Of a stretch of DNA of 64,000 nucleotides, positions 18,201 through 27,763 are shown piece by piece. The DNA lies in the NCBI GenBank assembly GCA_021741155.1, contig JAIOYP010000017.1:1-64000 (forward strand), given 5' to 3'. Under the pieces are notes generated by a model, which saw only the letters and a list, made by a program, of their open reading frames with translations, was not told where the DNA came from and did no database searches. Within the stretch, counting starts at the first letter, position 1. Every line of letters begins with the position of its first letter. The position numbers and the translations under genes were made by a program. The stretch is from Flavobacteriales bacterium. Its GTDB lineage: Bacteria; Bacteroidota; Bacteroidia; UBA10329.

Positions 18201-20050
18201 GTATATGGAGCCAGACCTCCAGCCACGTTTATGCTTATGCTTCCCGTGCCATCGCACGCGTTATTGGCTGAAGCGACAATAGGCGGTGGTGTTGTACAGT
18301 TGATGGCAAAACTTCCAATGAATCCTGCTCCGCAAACCAGCAATTCACCCGTTGTGCCGAAAATAATATCATAGACTGCTCCTGGAGTTGGAATGGTTTC
18401 GATGTAGTTCAGTAAAGAATCATACTTCGCGATTCCATTAAGCGAACCAGCATAGATATTTCCGCACAAATCGGCAGCCAAACCACCGTTTCCAAGTTTA
18501 ACACCACCTACAAGCGGTGTGCTGTTCAAAATGGCCAGCGAATTTTTATTCACTCTTTTCACAGTAGTTCCATCCGTCATGTAGAGATACGGGCCGCTCA
18601 CCACAAGACCATTAAATCCTTGATAAATCACGCTGGGATTGTAGACGGGATTGGGCACATAGCCAGCTGCAGCCTCAAACTCAGCCAGCAAGAAACCCGT
18701 TTGAATGGAACCTGCAGGAGTAAAATTGGCATTGGTCTTTTTAAGGAGATTGGAAGCGGCCACCCCCGTACCTCCAAAAGTTACGTGCATAGAATACATA
18801 TCTCCATTACAATCGGTGGCAATGGCTCGGGTTTCGGCACCATAAATAATCTCGTTAGAAATGGCGCCAGAATTCACATCAAATAGTGCCAAATTATTGG
18901 CACCTGGATCCTGAAAATAACCGCCAATGGTGAGCACGGTTTTGGAATAGTTGAACGCCAATCGCCATTCCTCTACCAGACCTGCGAATGTCCAAAGTTG
19001 AACGCCTGCGGGATCTAATTTTTGTCGCTTGCCAGCAGAATATCCTCCAACGATATAAACGTTGCCTGGATCATCAACTGCTATATCTCCAAGAAATTGC
19101 GAATAGCTTACATAGGTCCACTGCAACACTCCAACGGCAGTGAATTTCTGAACTTGAAAGTTGGTGTGATTCCCATGCACAACGATATTGCCAGCGGCAT
19201 CTTCCTGAATATCGTGAGCACGATTAATGGCAGGATAACTTGTGTTGTAAATCCATGGATCGATGATAAAACCATCAGACAGGTCGATATCGTTGGACGC
19301 AATCTTGATAGAAACAACATTTCCATCAAGGACATACGAAACAGGAACATCATTCTTGTTCTCTAGCGTTTCGGCTGATGGAGCATGATCTACAAGTACG
19401 GTAGTTGGCGTCTTGATTTGCAGATTTCCTTTCCCATCTAATGAGAGCGACACTTCTCCACCCCAACGCATAGCAATCTGGGGAATGGTTGCGCCAGCAG
19501 CAACTTCAAAACGGTATTTGATTCCTCCTTCTTTGGGTAGTTCAAAAATGACATCAACCCCTGGGTAAATATCCTTGTAAATAATCTCAGAATACGCAGC
19601 GGCAAAATTGATGGTCTCATCCGTACCATTAAGCGCGTAGTTGTAATACTCATGCAACTTGTCTCCGAAAAGAATCTGGACTTCTGGGTCAGCGTTTTCC
19701 CAAAGCATATCTACAGAATGCCATGTGGTTTCTAATCCACGACTTTCAGGTTCATTTTCTACGAGTTGACGTTTCCCTTTTGGAACGGTCTTGTATTCCG
19801 CAAATCGGAAATGGATGCCGCTTTGAGTGAAATAGGCGTTGAACTCTGCGTTCTCAACCCCGAACAGAATTGGTTCATCAAACGCAACGCTTTGTCTTTC
19901 TATACGGTTCTTGAACTGCCCCTTTTCTTCAATGAAAACCTTATTGACAAATGGCTCTATTATCAAACCTTTGCTTGCGGTCTGGCATACGGCCATGCCT
20001 TGAGTCAAGGTCATGAAAGCAGCAAGTAAAAACCAAACTATTCGGTTCAT
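15245..20050 (-). CDS. Giant secreted PKD-repeat protein with DUF7948-like N-terminus and type B T9SS sorting domain
   Basis: A 1601-residue cargo protein. The signal peptide (about 1-22) is followed by a domain starting VFIEEKGQFKNRIERQSV and running to about residue 255, which matches the DUF7948-type module found before SBBP propellers. Residues 265-590 look like propeller repeats (DDPGNVYIVGGYSAGKRQKL). A SprB-type repeat follows near 600-660 (GGLAPYTYEWQPGGLTTNPI). Then come ten PKD domains, most with WDFGDGNTSS-like cores. The end is the type B sorting domain (PSAFTPNGDGRNESFF, NRWGEMIFES, GQYVYRFVVLDWDG). Proteins of this plan are surface adhesins or matrix components exported by T9SS. 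It heads a minus-strand unit with the 1268-residue protein. Confidence 0.9.
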   Translation of the reverse strand: MNRIVWFLLAAFMTLTQGMAVCQTASKGLIIEPFVNKVFIEEKGQFKNRIERQSVAFDEPILFGVENAEFNAYFTQSGIHFRFAEYKTVPKGKRQLVENEPESRGLETTWHSVDMLWENADPEVQILFGDKLHEYYNYALNGTDETINFAAAYSEIIYKDIYPGVDVIFELPKEGGIKYRFEVAAGATIPQIAMRWGGEVSLSLDGKGNLQIKTPTTVLVDHAPSAETLENKNDVPVSYVLDGNVVSIKIASNDIDLSDGFIIDPWIYNTSYPAINRAHDIQEDAAGNIVVHGNHTNFQVQKFTAVGVLQWTYVSYSQFLGDIAVDDPGNVYIVGGYSAGKRQKLDPAGVQLWTFAGLVEEWRLAFNYSKTVLTIGGYFQDPGANNLALFDVNSGAISNEIIYGAETRAIATDCNGDMYSMHVTFGGTGVAASNLLKKTNANFTPAGSIQTGFLLAEFEAAAGYVPNPVYNPSVIYQGFNGLVVSGPYLYMTDGTTVKRVNKNSLAILNSTPLVGGVKLGNGGLAADLCGNIYAGSLNGIAKYDSLLNYIETIPTPGAVYDIIFGTTGELLVCGAGFIGSFAINCTTPPPIVASANNACDGTGSISINVAGGLAPYTYEWQPGGLTTNPISGLPAGVYTYTVNDAFCRTFIDSVEIYEIPTPTFTVSGVNTTNVNPNSVCLGEEVAFADNSIANDGTIVSWDWDFGDGNTSSVQNPTHTYATAGTFDVLLVVETSFGCLDSIPLQVTVDPLPSADFTVADECLGVSSDFVDGTTIASGTITAWSWDFGDGNTSSAQNPTHQFTTAATHTVDLTVTSANGCSASTQSSAVVFVLPQADFTYPTTCVNDPTNLLDASVAGDGTINSWQWDVEGSTLNGASVQHTFSAAGTFPVQLLVQDQFGCTDSITRQVIISVRPSMSVAVNDACAGTQFAFTNSSSIQSGTIASTHWDFGDGNTSNTVSPTNTYVNAGVYNVILYMESDLGCATDTTFQVEAYPNPVAGLQWQNQCDGAAITFTETTAVAAPGQLLASDWNMGDGTILNDTQVPNHLYAGFGDYSVQLSVETQHGCTDSENYLISVHAVPTADFSFTNICETDSVLFADQSTIPQGNITTWQWSFGNGQTFYGSNPGYQSYAADGTYPIQLTVTSDSGCVHVFDDVIEVYPTPIANFTFDSVCYPLAVQFTDLSDPNGSYAISQWAWAFSNGQSSQIQSPAIAFPQFGAYGATLTITNTAGCKDVISLGNALVHPLPVADYTANLQHCHLQTLIYTDQSTLPVLSNDQIVSWQYNFGDASTSNSPDGTHDYALAGFYNLELTIITNHGCEDAITKTVEVWPLPTVAFTADPQEGCDPLLVNLIDQSSIPAPYSIGSWRWNVGDESDDVLSPNPVHLYDPILALPHDSATYDVTLYVTSVNGCVDSLSQLELITVHPVPQAKFSTDPEKLASIVNPLFLFTDLSTENVSTWSWAFGDGQISSDQNPEHTYPDTGTYVITLIVNTDFGCTDRVSYIVKVEPYFSFYIPSAFTPNGDGRNESFFGAGEHLTEYNMQIFNRWGEMIFESNEQDFHWDGSYKGAQVEAGQYVYRFVVLDWDGNQHQYTGGVNLLR

Positions 20051-20200
20051 ATCGGGGTTGAAATGAGACGATAAAGTGTAAAAATAACCTTTTGCGCGTG
20101 TCCGCTAAGACTCAAGAATATAGATGTGGTTGCTGAAAAATCGGTTGAACACTCTCGGCTCTTCGAACAACACTCGTTTGATCAGGGCCGTTCTTCCCTA

Positions 20201-21019
20201 CTATTTACGAATATGCAAATCTCGCTGAGGGAATGGGATGGTGATTCCGTTTTCTCGGAATGCCTTATCAATGGCAAAGCGGATATCGCTCTTTACAAAT
20301 TCAATACGAAAAACCGAACGCGAAAAAAAGTGAAGAGAGAAGGTTAGTTGAGAATCTGCGAAATCAGAAAAGAACACGAATGGCTCTGGATTTTTGACCA
20401 CTTCGGAATGTTGTTTAGCGCATTCAACAAGTACTCTGCGAACCTTTTCCACGTCAGAACCATAGGCAACACCTACCACAATGGTGAACCGAGTCAGCTT
20501 ATGATTGTGGGTCCAGTTGACCACATTTCCTGTAATAAAGCGAGAGTTGGGAACAATCATAATAATACCATCACGCATTTCCATTTCGGAGGCGCGCAAA
20601 CGAATTTCGGTTACGCGACCAACTTTGCCTTCCACCTCAATAATATCAGACACGCGAATGGTGCCATCAAACAACAGGATGATGCCACTTACAAAATCCT
20701 TAAACACTTCTTGCAGTCCAAGACCAATACCGACCAACAGCGCTGCCGAACCAGCTAACAGAACCGTAATCTGAAATCCCATTGATTCCATTCCTACCAA
20801 CAAGGCAAGAATCCACAGTACGTATTGTATCAATTTAAATACCGATAGGCGTCTTCCCTTTTCCAGTTCAGAAATGTTCTTACGGTAAACTACTACCTTT
20901 TTCAGCACCCAAGAGAGGCCCCATGTAAACACAACGATAAACGTGAGCACCACCAACTGAAACATGCTCAGATGATGATTTCCGAATCCAATAAGTTCGA
21001 GCTGAAGGAATTCTTCCAT
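20201..21019 (-). CDS. MscS family mechanosensitive ion channel
   Basis: This 272-residue inner-membrane protein has about three membrane segments in the first 120 residues. The pore-lining helix is well conserved, with alternating Gly and Ala (LLAGSAALLVGIGLGLQEVF). The MscS beta domain follows (GTIRVSDIIEVEGKVGRVTE, then IIMIVPNSRFITGNVVNW) and then the alpha/beta C-terminal domain. MscS channels open under membrane tension and release solutes on osmotic downshock. The length is that of a minimal MscS. The gene stands alone, convergent with nothing and divergent from the TonB-dependent receptor operon. Confidence 0.93.
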   Translation of the reverse strand: MEEFLQLELIGFGNHHLSMFQLVVLTFIVVFTWGLSWVLKKVVVYRKNISELEKGRRLSVFKLIQYVLWILALLVGMESMGFQITVLLAGSAALLVGIGLGLQEVFKDFVSGIILLFDGTIRVSDIIEVEGKVGRVTEIRLRASEMEMRDGIIMIVPNSRFITGNVVNWTHNHKLTRFTIVVGVAYGSDVEKVRRVLVECAKQHSEVVKNPEPFVFFSDFADSQLTFSLHFFSRSVFRIEFVKSDIRFAIDKAFRENGITIPFPQRDLHIRK

Positions 21020-21195
21020 TCTTGTTTACTACAGTGCAAATGTAGGTGCTAATACTGGGCGCATGATTTAGCCAACCATTGACCATCCTGTTTTGACAGC
21101 ATTATATATGCCTACCGAATGCAAATTCAAGTGTTACACATTTACGTCCATTACAAAAATTGATGTCGTGGTCTTGACAAGTATTAAAAACTTCG

Positions 21196-21203
21196 TAATC
21201 TTG
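21196..21203 (+). promoter_or_regulatory. Candidate -7 element for the receptor-hydrolase operon
   Basis: TAATCTTG matches TAnnTTTG at seven of eight positions. A TTG in CTTGACAA lies about 20 bases upstream, at the spacing expected of the -33 box. The start codon follows 36 bases later. Confidence 0.4.
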
Positions 21204-21238
21204 GTGCGCATTAACAAAAGTTAACTAACCCCCATCGA

Positions 21239-24091
21239 ATGAGAAAAGTTTTTACGCTCCTCTCCATTTTCTTGTTGTTCACACTCGTATCCATGGCTCA
21301 AACCAAGACGATAACGGGTGTAATTAAAGACAAAAAGAACGGAGAAACGCTCATCTCCGCGTCCGTAATTGTAAAAGGTACATCCACGGGTGTAACCACG
21401 GACGTCAACGGAAAGTTCTCCATTGAACTAGATCTTACAGAACCAAAAACCCTCGTAGTATCTTACTTAGGCTATCAAGATTTTGAGTTTGCGGTAGATA
21501 AATCTTCCTCCAATTTAACCGTGGAAATGGAAACAGTGAACATGATTGGACAAGAGGTTGTCGTTTCAGGTTCGAGGGTTTCAGAAACCATTTTGGAATC
21601 AACAGCCACCATTCAAAAGATGAATACCAAGGAGATTAGCGAGATTGCTTCTGGAGACTTTTATTCTGGTTTGAGCACGCTGCAAGGTGTGGATGTAACC
21701 ACTTCGAGCCTTGGGTTTCAGGTAATCAACATGCGCGGTTTCAACACTACCGCGCCAGTACGTGTGGTTCAATTTATTGATGGAATGGACAATCAAGCGC
21801 CAGGTTTGAACTTCCCAGTAGGAAACATGGTTGGCGCAAACGATCTTGACCTTGAGAATGTGGAAGTAATTACCGGTGCCGCTTCTGCTCTTTATGGCCC
21901 CAATGCCTTCCAAGGGGTTGTTAGTATGACAACCAAAAACCCGTACGATTATCAAGGTCTTTCATTCAAACTTCAAGGTGGATCTCGTGATTATCTTGAT
22001 GCCCAAGTGCGTTATGCCGGAACCTTCGGAAAGGAAAAACGATTTGGTCTGAAGATTACCGGTCAATACAAACGTGCTTACGACTGGGAGGCCAACGACA
22101 CCAAATACAAGCAAGATTACAATGACCATTCAGATAGTACAGCAGCCAACCTTTATGGTGATATTCAAACAGACATCGACCTGTCGCAAATCGTTGAGCA
22201 AGCACAAACAGACCCAGAAAACTCGCAGGAGCAGCGAGATGATTACATAAAACTAAACAACTGGCTTGGATTGGTTTCTCCGAATGCCTATCCAGGAACT
22301 ATCAATGTAAGAGCACCGGGCTACGCTGAAAAAGACCTTGCCGATTACAACACCTTTAGTGCAAAAGCAACTGCAAGTTTGTACTACCGATTTAAGGGAG
22401 GAATCGAAGCATCGTTGACTTACAAGTTCGGTCTTGGAACGGCCATCTATCAAGCATCTAACCGTTACAGCATCAACAATATTCTTTTTCAGCAGGTAAA
22501 GGCAGAAGTAAAAGGACGAAACTGGTTGGTGAAAGCATATTCAACCTTTGAGGATGCGGGAGATTCTTACGATATCGTTTTTACAGGAATCAACATCTCT
22601 AAAGAAGGAATTGCTGATTACGTGGGAGAATATTTAGGAGCCTATTTCGATACGCTTAAAGTAATGACGGAGGATTTTGATGATGATGCCACAACCGCTG
22701 AGGTTCAGGTTGCACACCAACATGCCCGAGACGTTGCAGATGCCAATGGTTGGATTGCTGCTGGTTCGGTTAAGTTCGATTCGCTGCGCAATGAAATCAT
22801 CAACAATGCCGACCTTCAGAGAGGCTCCAAGTTTACTGACAAATCAAACCTTCAGCATTTAGAGGCACAATACAATTTTGATTGGCCATGGATGGATGTT
22901 TTAGTAGGAGCAAGTGGCAGGCGCTATGACCCGCAATCGTTCGGAACCATTTTTGCCGACACGCTTGTAAATGCAGGCGATACGCTCGCCAATGGTTCTG
23001 CTGATATGAATGCCAAGTTTGTTGACCTTTCGCTTTGGGAGGTTGGAGGTTTTCTTCAGTTGAGCAAAAAGTTTTTTGACGACAAGTTCAAGGTAACCGC
23101 ATCTGTTAGAGTTGATAAGAACATGAACTTTCCTGTTCAGTTCTCGCCAAGAGTCTCGTTGATGTACAACCTGAAAGGTCACGTGTTCCGTGTTTCTGGT
23201 CAAAGCGCTTTCCGTACACCAACGTTGCAGAATCAATACATCCGCCTAGATGTTGGTCCACTTACCATTGCTGGAAACCTGAACGGTTGGGACAATCTTT
23301 ACACGCTTGAATCAGTTACCGATTTTGAAAACTACCTAGACAGTGTAGAAACCGAAGGTGTTTGGTATGATTCGGTTTATGACGATGCTTCGGGCAAATT
23401 GAAAACCTTCTCTGCTAAGAAAATCCGGCCAGAGCAGGTTCGTACCATTGAGTTTGGCTACCGAGGTGTTGTATTTAAGAAGCTTTACATCGACCTTAAC
23501 TTCTATTACAACTGGTACACCGATTTTATCGGAGAAATTCGGGTTGTACAACCAGAAGGAGCCGTTGCAGGTGAGCAAAGTGGTGTAGATCAGCTTCTGT
23601 CTTATTCAGAAAGCAATGAGTCTTACACCCGTTACCAGATTCCTGTAAATGCTACAGAGCAAGTTCGTTCAACTGGTGTAACCGTTGGATTGGTTTATTA
23701 CCTCAACGATAAGTATTCTGCTTCTATGAATTATAACTGGGCAAAATTGATTGATGATGATTTGGACGACCCAATCATTCCGGGATTCAACACACCAGAG
23801 CACAAGATTAACTTCGGTATCAAAGGCCGCAAAGTTTGGAAAGGACTTGGCTTCGCAGCCAACTTCCAATGGGTTGATTCCTATCTGTGGCAAAGCACCT
23901 TTGGAACTGGAAATGTTCCATCTTATTCTTTCCTCGACCTTCAACTTAGCTACGAAGTGCCGAAATGGTATTCTACATTCCGTGTAGGAGCCTCAAATGT
24001 TTATAACTTGCAGAGGCAAGAAGCCTATGGCGCTCCAAAAATTGGCGCTATGATTTACGGCTCTGTTGTCTTTGATATCATCAAACTCTAA
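21239..24091 (+). CDS. TonB-dependent outer-membrane receptor
   Basis: This 950-residue outer-membrane transporter has a signal peptide of about 20 residues (ending SMAQ). A carboxypeptidase-regulatory-like domain of the SusC-family type follows at about 23-100 (TITGVIKDKKNGETLISASV), then a plug near 125-230 (STLQGVDVTTSSLGFQVINMRGF, AASALYGPNAFQGVVSMTT) and a long beta-barrel. It imports a substrate using TonB energy. No SusD partner follows. Instead, a secreted CocE/S15-type hydrolase gene starts 12 bases downstream, so the pair is almost certainly one operon that cuts and takes up the same kind of compound, perhaps a peptide or an ester. The substrate is an inference without direct evidence. 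Confidence 0.92.
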   Translation: MRKVFTLLSIFLLFTLVSMAQTKTITGVIKDKKNGETLISASVIVKGTSTGVTTDVNGKFSIELDLTEPKTLVVSYLGYQDFEFAVDKSSSNLTVEMETVNMIGQEVVVSGSRVSETILESTATIQKMNTKEISEIASGDFYSGLSTLQGVDVTTSSLGFQVINMRGFNTTAPVRVVQFIDGMDNQAPGLNFPVGNMVGANDLDLENVEVITGAASALYGPNAFQGVVSMTTKNPYDYQGLSFKLQGGSRDYLDAQVRYAGTFGKEKRFGLKITGQYKRAYDWEANDTKYKQDYNDHSDSTAANLYGDIQTDIDLSQIVEQAQTDPENSQEQRDDYIKLNNWLGLVSPNAYPGTINVRAPGYAEKDLADYNTFSAKATASLYYRFKGGIEASLTYKFGLGTAIYQASNRYSINNILFQQVKAEVKGRNWLVKAYSTFEDAGDSYDIVFTGINISKEGIADYVGEYLGAYFDTLKVMTEDFDDDATTAEVQVAHQHARDVADANGWIAAGSVKFDSLRNEIINNADLQRGSKFTDKSNLQHLEAQYNFDWPWMDVLVGASGRRYDPQSFGTIFADTLVNAGDTLANGSADMNAKFVDLSLWEVGGFLQLSKKFFDDKFKVTASVRVDKNMNFPVQFSPRVSLMYNLKGHVFRVSGQSAFRTPTLQNQYIRLDVGPLTIAGNLNGWDNLYTLESVTDFENYLDSVETEGVWYDSVYDDASGKLKTFSAKKIRPEQVRTIEFGYRGVVFKKLYIDLNFYYNWYTDFIGEIRVVQPEGAVAGEQSGVDQLLSYSESNESYTRYQIPVNATEQVRSTGVTVGLVYYLNDKYSASMNYNWAKLIDDDLDDPIIPGFNTPEHKINFGIKGRKVWKGLGFAANFQWVDSYLWQSTFGTGNVPSYSFLDLQLSYEVPKWYSTFRVGASNVYNLQRQEAYGAPKIGAMIYGSVVFDIIKL

Positions 24092-24103
24092 CCCTAAAAT
24101 ACC

Positions 24104-27100
24104 ATGAAAAGAGTTCTTCTTTCACTTGTTCTCGTTGGTTCACTATTCAATTCTGCTAACTCGCAGGATTTAATTCTCAACGGTAAAATCGATAACCTTC
24201 TTGAATTCTGTACTCCGATTTCGGAAGAGTTCATCATGCACGACAGCGTAAAGCTGATGACGGATGTTTATCTGCCAGTAATGCGCGATTGCTTGCTGGT
24301 GCCGATAAGCATTCCAATTCCTGATCAACTTCAAGGCATTTTTGGTAGCACGCCAATTGATTTCAATTTGGAGTTGATTCCTAGAAACACACAATATGTA
24401 ATCTACGATTCCATCAACGGGCAACCGAATCCAAATCCTTACAAGCTTCCGTTGGTACTAACCAGAACGCCTTACGACAAAGGTGATTTGGATGCAGAAG
24501 AAGCACCGATTATGTGTCTGTTGGGCTATGCGTTTGCTAAGCAAGATCAACGTGGGCGGTATGCATCAGAAGGTGTTTATCTTCCTTTAACCAGTGATGG
24601 TTGGGATAAAGGTGTTTATCACCCGAATTTCCAGCACGTTTTGGACAACACAGCCCCAAACGATCCGAAAAACGGAAACCGCCACGAGGATGGTTACGAT
24701 ACCAAAGAATACATCAAGCATCGCTTATTGCGCGATTACGACCTTGATGGCGATGGAATTAACGAGACCACTGACCTACTCTACACAGGTCGTTATGCCA
24801 TGTTTGGTGCATCGGCTTTGGGATACAACCAGTATCAAGCTGCAGCTGCACACATGATTGATGAGAATGAGCCGGGTCTTAAATGCATCATGCCAATTGT
24901 GGCTCCTGCCGATTTCTACAAAGGCGTAGGTTATCCAAACGGTGTGCTTCGCGATAGATTGGTAACAGGTTGGTTGAAAGGACAGATTTTCTCTGGAACA
25001 GATGATGATTTGATTCCGATTGATAATGATGAGCAGAACAACATCCACAGTTCTGCCGATTACAAACTACCACAAACAATGACTGTTAATGGCGTTGAGC
25101 GAACGTATCAACAAAACAAGTTTGATGCTGCCAACTTGGCCATCGACCACTTTGCTGCGGTTCAATATCCTGACCCAGAGACAGGAATTCCTACGTGTGG
25201 GTATTACCCAAATGCATCTGGCCGTCCAGAGATTGACATCAGCCGTGCGGTAACCGACATCAATGGTGAAGGACAGTTAGGAGGGCAATACAGCCGATTC
25301 AGAAACATGGAGGTTCCAGGATATCACCTTTGTGGATGGTGGGACATTTTTGTGGATTCTCAGACAGAAAGCTGGGCAAACATGAGAAGACACTTGAGCA
25401 ACAACAAGTTCAATCGTCCGGGAGTAACGAATCGTGAGTTGCAGAAACTGGTTCTTGGCCCATGGGCTCACCAAACTATCGGTTCTACCACTACTGGCGA
25501 TAGAACGTATCCTGAAAACGTGAATGATTTGATTGGACTCAACTTCGATGATTTTAGCGAAACCAACATTCCGATTGATAGGGCATTGAATTCTGAAATT
25601 ATTGGTTGGTTCCGTTACAACCTAAACTACCATCCAGATGAGTACATCGGAGAGCCAAAATTCGTTCTTCCCGAATCTCAGAATCTTTATCCGGTAGCCG
25701 ACCTTGGACTGTTGGGCACTCTTTCGTTGCGTGTTCCAGCAGAAGAAGTTCGTTTGCCTTACGATAAACTGATTGGTGTTCTTACTGGTGCAACACCCCT
25801 ATCTGGACTGAAGGCCGAGCTTGTGGTTACTGGTCTCCTAGCAGGTTCATTCCCAATTGACCTTCCAGATATTCCGTTGGATAACGTTATTCCGGGATTG
25901 AACGCACAGCACATCGACCCAATTCCTTACCGCGATTTTGCTGACCCGAACGAGATTGCTAACGTGCGTCTTTACGTTATCGGACCAAACGATGACACTG
26001 AGGCGCAAAACCTAGATCTTGGAAACTATTGGCTTCCTGCCGATACGTTCCCATTACCAGAAGGTCGCCCTTGGGATGCCGTGCAGCGCGAAGTTTTCTA
26101 CATGCACCAGAACGGTGCATTGGACAATACCGCTCCAACTACGGATGAAGGCTTTAAAATGTATGTACACGATCCAGATGATCCGATTAGAACAGTTGGT
26201 GGAGCAAACATGATTGTAAAAACGCCTGATGGGGAGCGCGATGCGCAAGGTCAGTTTAACTTGAAAGACCCGCGTTACGAGCCATATACTATGAACCGTC
26301 CGGGCGTTATCAGTTTTGAGACCGCACCCGTAAAAGATTCGCTTTGTATAGTCGGTTTCCCACAAGTAAAACTCTATGCTAAGAGTAACATTGGAGGTTT
26401 GACAGAAGGCCCTACCGATACCGATTTCATGGTAAGAATTGTTGACGTTTATCCTGATGGACGTGAGTATTTCGTTCAGTGCGGTACCGTTAACGCTCGT
26501 GCTCGTGACTATGTAAGAATGTTGGTAGAAGAGCCTTGGAAAGATTACCAAATTCCGTTTGTGGGAGATGATATTCCATTCACCAACATCAACATTGGAG
26601 AGATTTACGAATACGTGTTTGACCTACTTCCTATCGGTTACACGTTTGGAGATGGACATAAGGTGAAGATTCTTATTAGCAGTAGTAACTACAACCGTTA
26701 CCAAGTGAATGCGAATGTGCCAATTATGCCGCGCGAATTCTTTAGAAGAAAGCCGGGCGATGGTCAGACCTACATCTTTGAAGGTGAGGAGTATTCTCCA
26801 CGTATTGCCATCCAACGCGTTCATTTCTCAGGTGGTGAGGGTAATCTAGACCACGCCTCTCAGATTTCGTTGCCTGTTTACACCAAATTGTATACGGGTG
26901 TTGAAGATATTGCTGTAGAAGCTACGGGTCCAGATATGTTGCTTTTCCCAAATCCTGCAATGGATGTGGTAAGTGTGTACATGGATAACGGTGGTCAATA
27001 CACCATCAACATTTTGAATATTGATGGTTCGTTAATCAGAAGCGAAAGCGCTTTTAGAGACAACATTAACCTAGATGTTTCTACCTTGAGCCAAGGCATC

Positions 27101-27166
27101 TATTTCGTTGAATTAACGGATGTTGATACCAAAGAACGATTTGTGAAGAAGCTAACCAAGCTTTAA
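24104..27166 (+). CDS. Secreted CocE/NonD (X-Pro dipeptidyl-peptidase S15) family hydrolase with type A T9SS domain
   Basis: This 1020-residue protein has a signal peptide (about 1-20, NSANSQ). An S15-type alpha/beta hydrolase domain follows, with a readable triad: Ser237 in MFGASALGY, Asp414 in HLCGWWDIF and His456 in GPWAHQ. After about residue 690 comes the jelly-roll X-Pro-peptidase C-terminal domain. The last 80 residues are a type A T9SS sorting domain (LLFPNPAMDVVSVYM ... LSQGIYFVELTD). Family members cleave X-Pro dipeptides, cocaine-like esters or acylated antibiotics. The nucleophile region is GASALG where the family usually has a GGSYGG-like form, so substrate choice may differ. It is co-transcribed with the TonB-dependent receptor. 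Confidence 0.88.
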   Translation: MKRVLLSLVLVGSLFNSANSQDLILNGKIDNLLEFCTPISEEFIMHDSVKLMTDVYLPVMRDCLLVPISIPIPDQLQGIFGSTPIDFNLELIPRNTQYVIYDSINGQPNPNPYKLPLVLTRTPYDKGDLDAEEAPIMCLLGYAFAKQDQRGRYASEGVYLPLTSDGWDKGVYHPNFQHVLDNTAPNDPKNGNRHEDGYDTKEYIKHRLLRDYDLDGDGINETTDLLYTGRYAMFGASALGYNQYQAAAAHMIDENEPGLKCIMPIVAPADFYKGVGYPNGVLRDRLVTGWLKGQIFSGTDDDLIPIDNDEQNNIHSSADYKLPQTMTVNGVERTYQQNKFDAANLAIDHFAAVQYPDPETGIPTCGYYPNASGRPEIDISRAVTDINGEGQLGGQYSRFRNMEVPGYHLCGWWDIFVDSQTESWANMRRHLSNNKFNRPGVTNRELQKLVLGPWAHQTIGSTTTGDRTYPENVNDLIGLNFDDFSETNIPIDRALNSEIIGWFRYNLNYHPDEYIGEPKFVLPESQNLYPVADLGLLGTLSLRVPAEEVRLPYDKLIGVLTGATPLSGLKAELVVTGLLAGSFPIDLPDIPLDNVIPGLNAQHIDPIPYRDFADPNEIANVRLYVIGPNDDTEAQNLDLGNYWLPADTFPLPEGRPWDAVQREVFYMHQNGALDNTAPTTDEGFKMYVHDPDDPIRTVGGANMIVKTPDGERDAQGQFNLKDPRYEPYTMNRPGVISFETAPVKDSLCIVGFPQVKLYAKSNIGGLTEGPTDTDFMVRIVDVYPDGREYFVQCGTVNARARDYVRMLVEEPWKDYQIPFVGDDIPFTNINIGEIYEYVFDLLPIGYTFGDGHKVKILISSSNYNRYQVNANVPIMPREFFRRKPGDGQTYIFEGEEYSPRIAIQRVHFSGGEGNLDHASQISLPVYTKLYTGVEDIAVEATGPDMLLFPNPAMDVVSVYMDNGGQYTINILNIDGSLIRSESAFRDNINLDVSTLSQGIYFVELTDVDTKERFVKKLTKL

Positions 27167-27188
27167 AAAACCTTCTCCAACTCTGAAT

Positions 27189-27222
27189 AAAGCCCTGCTG
27201 TTCAATTGAACGGTGGGGCTTT
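27189..27222 (+). terminator. Terminator hairpin after the CocE-type hydrolase gene
   Basis: AAAGCCCTGCTGTTCA pairs with TGAACGGTGGGGCTTT (two non-matching positions) around a two-base loop. The end of the hairpin runs directly into a promoter-like TATCTTTG, so terminator and next promoter are packed together. Confidence 0.7.
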
Positions 27223-27229
27223 ATCTTTG
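27222..27229 (+). promoter_or_regulatory. Candidate -7 element for the thioesterase gene
   Basis: TATCTTTG is a full match to TAnnTTTG and starts on the last base of the terminator hairpin, 16 bases before the ATG. The leader would be very short. Confidence 0.45.
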
Positions 27230-27244
27230 CGCAAAATTTGAAGC

Positions 27245-27763
27245 ATGTCTAAGAATAAGCGAACGCCCGAATCTACCCTTGCCATCAACACCGAAATTGT
27301 GTTGCCCAACGATACCAATACGCTCGGAAACCTAATGGGTGGCAAGCTTTTGCATTGGATGGATGTGATTGCGGCCATATCTTCTCACAGATTATGCAAA
27401 CGCGTATGCGTAACCGCTGCGGTCAATAGCGTAACGTTTCCGAAGCCCATCAAACTGGGAGATATTGTAACGCTTAAATCCAAAGTATCCCGAACGTTTA
27501 ACTCCAGCATGGAAATTTTTATTGACGTGTTTGTAGAAGACCGAACCACCTCCGAACAGATAAAAGTGAATGAAGCCATCTACACCTTTGTGGCTGTAGA
27601 TCAGTTGGGAAACACGATAACTGTTCCTGAGGTTGAACCACAAACCGAAGAAGAAAAATCGCGGTATGAAGGCGCCCTGCGCAGAAAACAACTCAGTCTC
27701 ATTCTTGCGGGTAAAATGAAACCAAGTGAGGCGCATGAGCTAAAGGCGTTGTTTGAAGAATGA
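27245..27763 (+). CDS. Acyl-CoA thioesterase (hotdog fold)
   Basis: This 172-residue cytoplasmic enzyme hydrolyses acyl-CoA to fatty acid and CoA. It shows the YciA/BACH-type hotdog features: N-terminal EIVLPNDTNTLGNLMGGKLLHWMD, with the catalytic Asn/Asp region and the hot-dog helix, then AAVNSVTFPKPIKLGDIVTL and NEAIYTFVAVD strands. The C-terminal tail is helical (RRKQLSLILAGKMKP), as in cytosolic members. It stands alone behind the receptor-hydrolase operon, with its own promoter-like element. The acyl chain preferred cannot be told from sequence. Confidence 0.9.
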   Translation: MSKNKRTPESTLAINTEIVLPNDTNTLGNLMGGKLLHWMDVIAAISSHRLCKRVCVTAAVNSVTFPKPIKLGDIVTLKSKVSRTFNSSMEIFIDVFVEDRTTSEQIKVNEAIYTFVAVDQLGNTITVPEVEPQTEEEKSRYEGALRRKQLSLILAGKMKPSEAHELKALFEE

